Shown here: piece after piece, positions 39,850 through 50,420 of the stretch
Layout: each line of letters opens with the position of its first letter
How positions within the stretch are numbered: position 1 is the first letter of the stretch
Assembly (NCBI GenBank): GCA_000697335.1
Contig: JNEM01013820.1
Location: forward strand, 1 to 64,000
Direction of reading: 5' to 3'
Origin: Conidiobolus incongruus B7586
Lineage: Eukaryota > Entomophthoromycota > Entomophthoromycetes > Entomophthorales > Conidiobolaceae
Length of the DNA: 64,000 nt
The notes under the pieces: generated by a model
Told to the model about the DNA's origin: nothing
The model's database searches: none
Seen by the model: only the letters and a program-made list of their open reading frames with translations
Program-made: the position numbers and the translations under genes

Positions 39850-40799
39850 ACACATAATTATTCATCATTATTATAAATACAGATATTATTTTTTTAATGG
39901 AATATATTTTTTTTGAATAAAGAAATTGTTTGTTATTATTAATTTAAAGTTTTTTTATGATTATTTTAAAATAATGAAACATAGGTAAAATTCCTTTTTG
40001 AAAATTATATCTAATAATTAATGATTAGTTTTGAAATAAATATAATTTTCAATCGAATAATTCAATTAAAATTGGATTAATTTATTTAATTCTAAATTTT
40101 AGATATTCAATATTATAAAAAGATTTTAATTTTTAAAATGATAAATTATTTCTCAATTTTTAATAATTATTATTTATTTAATAAAAAAATTTTATATCTA
40201 TTAATATTAAAATCATAATGAAATTTTCTCAATTACATTAATTAAAATATTCTACTAAGTCATCATTTAATATGTCATTTTAATCATATTCAATATTTGC
40301 CTCAATTTGTTTAATCATGGATATTTTCAAGTTGTGGCCTCATCACCCCACATGATAGGAATATCTTGGATTGAAAGAGATTTAAATTTAATTGAATTAC
40401 AAATTGAGATAATAAATCTTGGTAAATTATCATTTATTTACGAAAATAAAGGTAAATTATTTAAGAGCTTTTAACTTAATTTTTAAAAATTTTTCAATAA
40501 TTATTGGAGAATATAATTTTGATATATTTATAAAAATATCAAATATAAAATTTTCCATTCAAAATAATTATATAATTGATATACTTATTGGTATAATAAT
40601 ATAAACTAAAATTCTCCCAAGGTTCAATTTGAAAATTAATTGAACAATTTTGTAATCTTTGTGATTAAATGATTGGGTCATTAGATCTCATCATACCCAT
40701 CCCATAATAACTAATTATTTAATCTTAATTCATAAATGGATAAATTCCATCTATCACCTAAAACAATTTTTGAATATATAATAATAATAAAACAACGAT
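39850..40799. other. Gene-free spacer upstream of ferredoxin
   Basis: AT-rich, with no supported gene. A 61-codon frame at 40419-40604 is composition-driven. Confidence 0.4.
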
Positions 40800-41505
40800 A
40801 TGAGCAGTTATTTAATTAAAAATATTTTAAAAAAACCACAATTATTGACACGAAATTTAAAGTTCAATCAATTTAAGACATTTGCTACAACTAATAGTAA
40901 TTTTAATTCCAATTTCAATTTTATAATAATACATTTTGATAATTAAGTTATTTAGTTTCACTCCACGGTTCCGGAAAACCACCCGAAGGCGAAGGGTAAA
41001 CCACAAAATCTACTACACCTTATATCAATGCTTAACTATTTAGTTTAGTATCACTATTAATTTCATTACTCCAGAAGGCGAAAAGATTCCCGCTAGAGGT
41101 AGAATCGGTCAAAGTATTTTAGACGTCGCTCACAGCAACGATGTCGACTTGGAAGGTATTATCTAATATCGTAAATTGGTTTAATGATGTTTATTGATAG
41201 TTGGTTAGGTGCTTGTGAAGCCTCCCTAGCGTGCTCCACCTGCCATGTTATTTTGACTGAAGAAATTTACGACAGTTTAGAGGAGCCTACAGACGAAGAG
41301 AATGATATGTTAGATTTAGCATTTGGATTGACAGAAACTTCTCGTTTGGGATGTCAGGTTGAATTGAAGGAGCATATGGACGGTATGACTGTCAAACTTC
41401 CAAGTGCTACTCGTAATATGGCTGTCGATGGTATTTGATGTTTATAGAGATGCTTTATATGTTGTTAATATGGTTGCTTTAGGATTTAAACCCAAGCCCC
41501 ACTAA
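40800..41505 (+). CDS. YAH1: Mitochondrial 2Fe-2S adrenodoxin-type ferredoxin (Yah1/FDX)
   Basis: Five exons: 40800-40896, 40956-40995, 41049-41155, 41209-41430, 41483-41505; all introns GT-AG, 52-59 nt; 162 residues. The N-terminus ([20 protein letters not shown]) is basic and amphipathic, as expected for a mitochondrial presequence. [12 protein letters not shown] leads into the ferredoxin fold. Cluster ligands are visible as C-x5-C-x2-C in [15 protein letters not shown] plus the fourth Cys in [25 protein letters not shown] is the adrenodoxin family signature. Yah1-type ferredoxins pass electrons from Arh1 to the Fe-S assembly machinery and to haem A and ubiquinone synthesis. It converges with the PPR-like gene, 74 bases apart. 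The gene symbol is by family; FDX1/FDX2 subtypes are not separated here. Confidence 0.94.
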
Positions 41506-41579
41506 TATTTAAATATCAGCCAAACAATATTCATTTGAAATTTAAAATAAAAAATCAAATATTGGAAATAAATAAGATT

Positions 41580-43148
41580 TTATTGATTTAATTTTTTCAA
41601 CAATTCGAGAACTTTAGTGTCAAATTGGAAATTTTGACAATACCTCTGTATAGATTGAATTCCGTGAATTATGAGTTGTTTAACATCCGTTAACTTTTCG
41701 AGGTTTTGAACTAGTGAGGACAACCAAATGTTTAAAATTTTGTCTCTCAGTTGGTTATTGGGGTAATTGGCAGTGACAAGAGTATCAGAGAAGGATTGAA
41801 AGGCGACGTGGTGGGGGTCTAGAGGATCTTGACAATGTTGGATCATTTGCGAGAAATAGGATTGTAGTATTACTTTATCAACGTCTTCTATGTTCTTAAT
41901 AGTTTGGAGTTCTTTCAATAGTATTTCATACACTTGGGATAGATGATCCAACTGATTCAAGCTTGTTAAAGCCTCCAAAGCCTCCAAAGCCATCAATACC
42001 AATTCGTATTGAAGTATAGTATCACTATTTTTGAAAAGTGTCGAATTCAAACAAGTTATAAGAGGATCAATCGACATAGGATTGACCCTAACGAATCCAA
42101 CAATCAACATTCTAAACAAACCTCTGTCCAATACTATGTCGGAGGTTGACAAATGCTTCAAAATCAGCTGAATGCCTCTCAAATCCCGCATGTTGAAGTA
42201 AGCGCCCAACACCAGTTTGTAGGTGTCCAAATCGGGCTCGAACTGACTCGATACCAACAGATCCCAAAATTTTTCGAGTTGATCTCGATCCCAGATACGT
42301 TGGAAGTAGTGCAAAAAAGTGTTGAAAATCTTGGGATTTTTAGTGAATTGGTCGTTATACAGTTTGTAGCTTTGGCTGAGTTGGTTGTTGTTCAGCAAGA
42401 GTTTGAACGCCGCTAAAATCCACTCATCTTTCAAGGCTTTTCGTTGCTGGCTGTTGTAGCCGCCAGTTGTTATTCGCTTGGAGATTTTCATTATGATTTT
42501 GGTTAGATTTGGGTTAGGTTGTCTCTGAATGTTACTATAGTGAGATACTAAGGAGGTCAGGGTGTTAAATGTGAGATTAGGATGGAATTCTATTTGGAAA
42601 AAGTTGAGACAGTTGAATTTAATCACTTTAGGTAGTACCTGATCCAGGAATTCCTCTAAGATCTCTTCGTGGTACAGTTTACTAGGACTATTCATCATTC
42701 TTTCATATACTTTATACCATAAATTGTACTGTTCAAAATTTTTTAAAGTATTGAAAATTGGTATAAACGATAGTGGCAGTATAGGACAATCGTTCGTCAA
42801 ATAGAACTGTATTAAATTAACAAAATCGGATTGACTGTTAGTAGCTTCAAACTGTCTTATCAACAAATGAAAGATTTGGCCTAATTCCACTAATTCACAT
42901 TGCTTTAGATCATTTTCTAAGCTTGTAAAATTTGAAAATTTAAAATTGCCAATGTTAAAAAGTTTGATTTGTTGAGTTAATAGGTTATTCAGGACAATAT
43001 CATAATTTTTATAGTTATAAAAAGTGTATAAAAATAGTGGTGGTAGTGTGAGTTTTTGATAAGATTTGCAGGATGATTGGAATTGATTATATTTGTTGGT
43101 ATTATTAATCTCATTATTATAATAAATTACTAATATAAACTCAGTAGT
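41580..43148 (-). CDS. PPR-like helical-repeat protein, probably mitochondrial; 5' end unresolved
   Basis: A long open frame ends at 41580. It is certain from about 42902 and stays open up to 43148 without an ATG, so the first exon or a start after an undetected intron is missing from this model. The extension up to about 43100 reads like real protein (for example YDIVLNNLLTQQIKLFNIG). The body is all-helical with PPR-like units, such as PDLDTYKLVLGAYFNMRDLR followed by GIQLILKHL, and LYNDQFTKNPKIFNTFLHYF. Such proteins in fungi usually act in mitochondrial RNA processing or translation, but similarity is weak and I cannot name an orthologue. It is the first of three minus-strand genes with Atg17 and Pus1. 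Confidence 0.7.
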   Translation of the reverse strand, partial: TTEFILVIYYNNEINNTNKYNQFQSSCKSYQKLTLPPLFLYTFYNYKNYDIVLNNLLTQQIKLFNIGNFKFSNFTSLENDLKQCELVELGQIFHLLIRQFEATNSQSDFVNLIQFYLTNDCPILPLSFIPIFNTLKNFEQYNLWYKVYERMMNSPSKLYHEEILEEFLDQVLPKVIKFNCLNFFQIEFHPNLTFNTLTSLVSHYSNIQRQPNPNLTKIIMKISKRITTGGYNSQQRKALKDEWILAAFKLLLNNNQLSQSYKLYNDQFTKNPKIFNTFLHYFQRIWDRDQLEKFWDLLVSSQFEPDLDTYKLVLGAYFNMRDLRGIQLILKHLSTSDIVLDRGLFRMLIVGFVRVNPMSIDPLITCLNSTLFKNSDTILQYELVLMALEALEALTSLNQLDHLSQVYEILLKELQTIKNIEDVDKVILQSYFSQMIQHCQDPLDPHHVAFQSFSDTLVTANYPNNQLRDKILNIWLSSLVQNLEKLTDVKQLIIHGIQSIQRYCQNFQFDTKVLELLKKLNQ

Positions 43149-43493
43149 CTATACTCTATGTCTCTCATTGTTGGTAGCTTTATGAAATTGATTCAATTAT
43201 TAAAATTTATGGGATACTTTATATACTATTTTTATTTGAACTCAGATTTGAGTATTTTAGTTCAAATTAAAAATATAATATGATGTGATCTATTATATTT
43301 AATAGTAATTTTTTATATTATGTTTGAGTTTTATATATAGTTTTACTATTGAAATAGAGCTTAATTAATTATTGTTATTATTATCGAAATAGTTAGATGA
43401 TAATATTAAAGATATATAATATTACAACAAATTAAACCTATTAATTAAATACAAAAAATAAAACTAAAATAATAATAATACAAAATAAAAATA

Positions 43494-45146
43494 TTATTGG
43501 CCCAAATTTTCATCCTCATTAAAATTCCCAGAGAGATTGAGGAAGTTGGGTTCAACTGTGAATGGACTTTGACTCTCAACCACCTGAGTAATCGAGTACT
43601 TGTAGGGCAATTCCCTAATGCTCATACTGAGACTAGATGGTAAATAATCTTCAATTTTTTGGATGAATTCTTCGCGGGCCTTTTTCTCATCTAAATAGAA
43701 TATTAATTTCAATAACTTAGACATTTTTATTATATATACCATTGTAAAATCGATCTAAATTCATTTGGAATTGGTGAATGATTTGCTGTTGGTGCAGTTG
43801 CACTTGTTCCCTTCGTTTGTATTCCTGTTCGACATGTTTGTAAGCTTGAATGCATGACGAATACCTATAAACAATATTAATATTAACGTTAATTTTATAT
43901 TAGATAATATTTTTAATATTACTTCTTTTCAATATTCCACAATTCTTCAATCAAATCGTTGATATTATTCAATTGTTTATTTAAATCCATCTAAACATCA
44001 ATTAATATATAATATTAAATAGTTTAATTACATGAAATATACTTCAATCTGTTTCAACAATTTACTCAATTTTAAAAATTGGGGAAATTGTACCATAAGC
44101 TGATTTAGGATTTGGTACTTTTCTTGATAAATAGCTTCGTAAAGTTGGTGACGTACTATAGCATCTTGTCTATATAATATTAATAATAATAATAATTGAA
44201 TAATTGCTTTGAATTTTACTTTAATAATTCTACAACTTCTAAACTCTGTTCTAATTCTTCTAATATAATGGGTAATTCTTCCGAATCCCTCTCCAAAACT
44301 ATCAAGATTAGTAATATAATATATGACTTAATTAGGGATATATTTACTGTACAAATCTATCTTTTGACCTACTTCACCTTGCTTCAAAGCTTTTAAAACT
44401 CCTGTAACCTGACTGTGATGCCTCTCCAAACTCCCTAGAATGCGGGCCATACTTTCCGTCCTGCCCTGATGTTCGTTTAATTTCTTGAGGGCGTACTGCA
44501 CCCCGCTCTCTTCGAGACTTACGGAGTCGTGATCTTCTGGCACTTGATCCAGTAAATCTGTCAGTAAGGTTTCAAACTCCTGGAGCTGTTGTTTCAACTC
44601 GGATTCTGTATTAATCCAGCATTCGACAGTTGTATTTAACTCTTTTTTCAAATTGTCTACCGTATCCCACTCGATATAGTCAAACAATACGGGTTGAGTA
44701 GACGAAGTATTTGAAGTGAAAGTCAAGTGAGTTATCTTAATAGTTTTTAATTGGTGATATAAATTTTCTAAAATTTGGTTTAAATTATTTTTTTCTTGAA
44801 TTTTTATCTAACAAATAAATTAATTTAAAATAATTATATTTTAAATTTGACTTACTTGTATCATATTTTTCAACTTTATTTCAATAAAGTGACCAATAGT
44901 CAACAAATTTTGAAAATTCTAAATACGAAAAATATTAATACCACTCCCAAATGCTACCAATTTATTTACCTTAATTCTCAAATTTAAAAATTTGTGAATA
45001 AACTTGAGTTTAGGCCAAAAAAGTTGGATAAAATTTAAAATTTGTTCAATTTGTTGACTAGTGAAATCAGCTTGCGTGCAGAAGTTTTTACCGAGTTCTA
45101 AGCCTTTCCGACTTTGTTGCGCTAGTTCTATGAGTCGGCTTTCCAT
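43494..45146 (-). CDS. ATG17: Autophagy scaffold Atg17
   Basis: Eight exons: 44970-45146, 44856-44918, 44348-44807, 44220-44298, 44043-44169, 43923-43990, 43740-43864, 43494-43690; introns GT-AG, 48-58 nt; 431 residues with consistent phases. The whole protein is helical and coiled-coil-like. MARILGSLERHHSQVTGVLK corresponds to the conserved Atg17 segment around a His in the middle of the crescent. KKAREEFIQKIEDYLPSSL plus the following RELPYKYSI matches the conserved C-terminal end of the family. Atg17 is the elongated dimeric scaffold that binds Atg31-Atg29 and Atg13-Atg1 and clusters Atg9 vesicles at the start of bulk autophagy. Length matches the family (about 400-550). The recognition rests on these two motifs and the fold pattern. 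Confidence 0.8.
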
Positions 45147-45394
45147 GTTTTGAATGTGAAATTGAAATTGGATTGATTGAAAAACAGTAACAATTAAAAT
45201 TAGGGTTTTTAAATTTATTGGGTGGAAATTTAATTATTTGGGATTAAATTTGATGGCTAAATATTAATTAAACCCTTTAAATAATGAATATCAATCACTA
45301 ATATAATTATATAATTCAATTATTACAAAGGATTCAAAAAAATCATTAGATTATTAAATTAACAATGATTTAACCATTAACTCTATATTTTAAT

Positions 45395-47313
45395 TTAATC
45401 AGAGCGATTGCCATTACAAATATCGTCATCGTCATCTTCCAATTTGGCATTGGATTCACTTCCTTCAGCCTTGTCGGTAGTTTGAGAATTTTTGGGTTTG
45501 TCGGCGGTACCAAGTTCGGGGATAGCACCGTCTGCGGTTAACCAGGGGTAGTTATGCATACGGTAGTCCACGTTGTAGCAGAACGAGATAAAACTAATGG
45601 ATTGTTAATATGAGGGTAATTGAAATGATGGTATGATGATTACTCTTGAGTTTCTTTCTCTTCCCTGATAATAGTAGGTAAAATCATTTCATCTTTGATC
45701 TTGTTTAATTTATCCTAAAATTGTATTTAATAGATGAATTATTGATAAAAATAAATTAATAATTACTTCATGAAGTTTGAAATCGAGATCTGGTAATTCG
45801 GATTTACTCTTTTCCAATTTGGATTTATAGTGAGCAAATAAAGTCTATTTCAAATCATTAATAAATATAATATAAAAATGAATACAATGATATGGGTACT
45901 CTTTCTAAATATAAACCAAGACTGGGGGCGTTAGGAATATTAAATTTTCTATTTTCAAAAGATCTTTCCATTAAACTGGAATCAATTCCTGATCTGGTAA
46001 CCAAAACAGCCAAAGCTAAATATAATAATAATAATGATTAAATATGTTTCAAATATACTTGATTTAATACTTACAAACCATCTTTCTGATTTGATTCAAC
46101 ATGAAAGAATCACCTTCAACCCGTAACAAAATCCATTCGCATCCTTCTTGCTCAAAGATTTTGTTAACCTAATAATAATTATTATTAATCATATTATAAA
46201 ATAAAAAAAATTATATTTACACTAAAATTACGCATCACCCTCTTAGAACTAGCTTCGCCAAAATATCTATAGGGTGAGTAATTGTGATACGATTTGGTAC
46301 CCTGATAATGTGCCAAAACTTGATTAAATCTGTCCAAAAGCTCTTTGGAAGCTCTGAACTTGCGCACTTGGGCCAATTCCTCTTCGCCCAATTTGGGAAT
46401 GGGCGAATGAATGTCAAATTCGATCCTGGGCAAATATTCTGGAGGTGCTAATACGTAGGAGGGCAGCAAGTACTCGTAAATGCGACCACTGCAGAAGGTC
46501 TTGGAGTGGAAGGAATTCATCACGGGGTGAATGTCTTCATAATAAAATTAATGATTTTTACAGATATGTTATTTTTGTAATATTACCAATAATTCTGATT
46601 TGGGGAGGTAAAGCATCATTCAATTTTTCAATCAAATTGTCAACACTAGTAATGATGTAAAGGACCCCCGAGGATCGAAGTAAGTACAATATGTCCCCAT
46701 CTAATCATAATTTTACTTATCTTAATATTGACGACCATACCGGCGGCGTGGACACCTTTATCAGTTCTTGCAGCTCTCATTAAACCAGACTAAATGATTT
46801 TTTTGAATTAATAAATCCTGATCATTATTGTATTGTGTTACTTTTTTGGGGTCGTCAGAATTATCTTTGGAAATAGCCCCCACTTCGCAGAGTGCTTTGA
46901 ATAAGTCGCTTTCTATGGTTTTGACACCGGGATTGCTAATGATCACTTTGTTAAAATTTATATTATTGAATCATTTTTGAACTAAATTACATTTGCATGC
47001 CGTTGTAACCGGTACCTACGAATCCTAATAAAATAGCACACTTTTTCTTAGGTTTCCTAGGTTCTTTGTTGGCGGGATCGACATCGGGTCGAGGACCCCA
47101 AGTCTCTTGATTTCGAGTTAATTTTGAAAGGGCATGCTCCTTTCTTTCCTTACAGGTGGAGTACTTCTTTCTGGGTTTTTTAGCGGGACTAGGTTCTGAC
47201 ATGATTAAACTAGACTGATGAAACAAGGCTCTGGGTTGAATTTGAGTGAAGTTTTTAAGTTGATTCGGTTTTAGCGATTTGGATAATGATGGAATTATCC
47301 AATTAAATTTCAT
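45395..47313 (-). CDS. PUS1: tRNA pseudouridine synthase Pus1
   Basis: Ten exons: 46991-47313, 46842-46935, 46717-46789, 46587-46645, 46221-46534, 46075-46168, 45900-46015, 45767-45844, 45644-45714, 45395-45593; about 473 residues. Introns are GT-AG, 50-59 nt, except the third (46646-46716, 71 nt), whose borders leave a one-base phase mismatch. Markers: AILLGFVGTGYNGMQ, the catalytic-loop AARTDKGVHAAG with catalytic Asp149, RIYEYLLPSYVL, YHNYSP, and GDSFMLNQIRKMVSLAVL. Pus1 isomerises uridines in the anticodon stem and elsewhere in cytosolic and mitochondrial tRNAs and in U2 snRNA. The N-terminus holds a basic presequence-like stretch followed by an in-frame Met38 and a basic KKPRKK patch. 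The C-terminus is an acidic, disordered tail. A decayed copy lies just upstream at 47600-50420. Confidence 0.92.
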
Positions 47314-47599
47314 TTATCAATGGATTTGATCAAATCAAATGATGAATTAGGAAATTTGGTTTCATTGAAGTTTTTTATTGTTTGATAAGAGGATTTTTAT
47401 TTAGTGGGATTGTTGAAAATATTTTCAATCCAAATTCTGAGTTTTATATATTTTCAAAAATATTGGAAATACCCAATTCTGAATCTTTACTACGACCACA
47501 TAGGTATTCATAATTCGATTAATTATTATTCAGTCATTTTATAATATATCAAAATCTAAAGTATTAGTAATTAAAAATAAAATAACAAAGTTAAAAAGC
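47314..47599. other. Spacer between PUS1 start and its decayed copy
   Basis: Promoter side of PUS1; AT-rich, with no further gene. The close spacing means the decayed copy abuts the PUS1 promoter. Confidence 0.4.
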
Positions 47600-48914
47600 A
47601 AACAATTCTCATATTGGAATAATTCTTTTATAGGTAACATTGAGGAAAATTGATTCAAATTTGATATTGTCGATTTGATCCTAAATTTTAAACAATTAAC
47701 TATTGTTATATAATTAGTATATTAATAATGATGATTTGTTTACCTAATAATTTTGAAAATTTAGTGGATCTAATTTAAATCCCAATTCTTTTAAATTTGA
47801 AGGATAATTGATAAATAAAGTCTATAAGTTTGAAGAATATATTACTTTGATATTGTTGCAAATATATATTTATCCTAAATACAAACCAAGTGCTGGTACT
47901 TTTGGTATTCCAAATTTTCTTTTCTCAAATTATAGGCCCATAATTTAATTGGGTGTATTGGTACTCGTTATCATAATTGACATGGCTAGAAATTGCTTGA
48001 ATGTAATTGATCATTAAATTGGACCATTTATGACTATATATCACCTTTCAAATTTGATGATACATAAAACAAATATCTTCAACTTAGTAACAACTATTCA
48101 ATCCCTTCTTTAGTAAATTGATCATGAACCCAAACTATTATTATAATTATGTTTATAAAGTTTAAAGTATTAAAGGAATTACTTTGAAATATCTAATGCC
48201 TCTTTTAGAATTCGTGTGATGAAAATATCTATCATGAGAATAATCATGAAAATTTTTAGTTTCTAAATAGCAATTAAATGTTTTGAAATTTTTTAGAGTA
48301 TTGAAATCTAATTTGTAGTTATATAACTCTTGTAATGATTCAAAAATCAGTTGATTAATTTTACTTAAAATGATATCGATTAAACTGAATACATAGGATG
48401 GTAATAATATTCATAAATTCTGCCTCTACAGTAGATTTTGGCGTGACACGCATTGATTAAAGGAAAAATTCATAAATAAGTTGATAAAAAATATGTAGTA
48501 TATATTTCAAATGGAATGATATTCTATAGACTCTAATTTGATTTGATTAGATAATATTTGATTCACTTTTTCGACTAAATTTTCAAATAAATACTGAATG
48601 TAAAGGGTCGCCAATTTTGAGAAATGAATAGAGGCCATGATTAGATAAAGTTATATTGATTGATAATTAGAATACTTCATTTCGATTTACATTTCATATG
48701 CGTATACTCCTCTATCAGTTCTTGTGGCTCTTACAATATTGGACTATATAGATTGTTACCTGCTTAAATCAAGCATACAGTTAAATTTAATGATTTGATT
48801 TTATCATTGTTAAATTTTATGTATTTTTTTTAGAAATTTCTCCAACTTCTCACAAAGCTTTAATATTTTCACCTTTTATAGTTTTAGTTCTAGGATAATT
48901 ATTATTAAAACATC
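47600..48914 (-). pseudogene. Decayed tandem copy of PUS1, 3' portion
   Basis: Ordered matches to the PUS1 gene in the same orientation. The stretch 47678-47690 (GATTTGATCCTAA) matches the exon 9 acceptor region. 47810-47945 (ATAAATAAAGTCTAT, then AAATACAAACCAAG and CAAATTTTCT) matches 45836-45960. 48188-48260 (AGAATTC, then AAAATATCTAT) matches 46240-46275. 48708-48746 (CTCTATCAGTTCTTGTGGCTCT) matches the catalytic-loop exon near 46757-46780. Intron positions are also duplicated, so this arose by DNA duplication. Frames are broken throughout, and the catalytic-loop exon is the best kept part. It is not a functional gene. The copy continues beyond the transposon at 50208. Confidence 0.85.
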
Positions 48915-50205
48915 CAGTGGTTCAAAAAGTAATTTTCTATACTTAAATCAAATACTGTTTTATGAATCGTAATGATTTCACTCTAATTTCAGTATTATTT
49001 TAAAAGGTAATAAGTGATCTAATAATTCATCATATTCACTATATATACATAATTTAATTTTCTGGGGGAATTTCAGCAAAAAACAAATGACTGAAAATTA
49101 CAGAATTTCATATTTTATCTGAGTTGAACAAAGAGCATTTTCCAAAATATCATAAAATTTAAAATATTTTATATCTATTATTCACGAAAATCTCCAAGTA
49201 TCAACTAGTGGCTAAAGACTTTCAAAATGTAGTATTCCAAATTGGTTTAACTAATTAAAAGCTGGAAGATCTGACATAAAAGACCTACCTTGTTTAAGCC
49301 ATTTTGAATCTATAACTAATCAAAGAAATACAAATAAAATTAGGAAAAATTTCAAACATCACTTATATATCTAAAAAAAGAACTTGCACAGTTTTTATAT
49401 TTTGATATTAACTCTATTATTACTTTATTAAAAGAAAATTTAAAATTAGATAAAAGATTAAGTGTGGATGCCTTATACTTTAACTAAAATTAAATAGATA
49501 AGGAAAAAATTTATCTGATATAAATATATAATTATAATACTTATCTTATTATGCTTAAAAGGATTTTACATTAAATGAATCATAGATTCTATTATATAAT
49601 CTATTACCAAGCAATAAAAAAGGTATATGGGTTGAAAAATTAAAACCACCACTATAAATTTCAAAACAAAAGTTATTTAAAAAAATGAAAAAGTTATTGT
49701 TAGGTATAAATACTAATGGTATAACATTCCACTAATTATTATGAGCAAAAATGAATTATAATAGTAAAATATATTTTAAATTTTTAAAAACTGATGTTAT
49801 AAATTGGTGTAAGGAAAATTCAATTAAAAAAACATTTATTTTATATAATAATAGCAATATACATATAATAAAAGTTATAGAAGATTTATTTATTGAAAAG
49901 AACTAGATTTCATTAGCACATCTACCTTATTTACCAGATATAAATCCTTGTGATTATAATTGTTAGTAAGTTGAAGAATTTGATTCAGGGAAAGAGATTT
50001 GATAACTTTACAACTTTTTAAAATTAAAGGTGTAAATATAAATTAAAAAACATATGTGAAGCGATTAAGCAATCACCATTAGTATAGAATTTTGTTATTG
50101 AAAAACAAGGAAGCTATTAATTATTAAAATCATATTATTTTTGTTTTAGCTTTATTTTGACAAAATATAAATTTAAAATTGGTGAATTTATTCTTTAAAC
50201 CACTG
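48915..50205 (+). mobile_element. Decayed Tc1-like (Tc1/mariner) DNA transposon
   Basis: A 1291-bp element with terminal inverted repeats beginning CAGTGGTT: left CAGTGGTTCAAAAAGTAATT, right end (reverse complement) CAGTGGTTTAAAGAATAAAT. TA follows the right end, as expected for the TA target; the left flank reads TC, so that duplication has decayed. The plus strand holds remnants of a transposase. ILYNNSNIHIIKVIEDL aligns with the DNAPIH region, and LAHLPYLPDINPCDYN (about 49917-49963) with the conserved LPPYSPDLNPIE motif of Tc1-type DDE transposases. The first of these positions has lost the catalytic Asp, and stops interrupt the frame, so the element is dead. It sits inside the PUS1 pseudogene, near the position of the first intron. 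Confidence 0.85.
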
Positions 50206-50207
50206 TA

Positions 50208-50420
50208 GAGTTAAAAATTCATTTGATATAAAATTACATTTGCTGTATTACATTTATATACCAGAATATCTAGATCTCAAAGATCCTAACCAAATAGCGC
50301 TTTTGGACACTTTATCTTCTTTTAGTGGTAAATTCAAATTAAAATCCTTTGAGATAGTTTATCCCTTTCAATTTAAGCTAAAGCGCAATCTCTATGATCT
50401 CTGACGGATATGAATTTTTA
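50208..50420 (-). pseudogene. Decayed copy of PUS1, 5' portion beyond the transposon
   Basis: Past the transposon the match to PUS1 exon 1 resumes: AAATTACATTTGC (50231; gene 46984-46996), then ACCAGAATATCTAGATC and AACCAAATAGCGC opposite the gene's exon-1 stretch that encodes the GFVGTGYNG region (about 47000-47045). Similarity fades after about 50400. Together with 47600-48914 this forms one split pseudogene. Confidence 0.7.

Noticed and set aside
46701-46716. 16-nt GT-AG mini-intron that would keep PUS1 in frame
   Set aside because: Far shorter than any other intron here, and it would insert about 20 residues absent from the Pus1 family; reported only as an anomaly.
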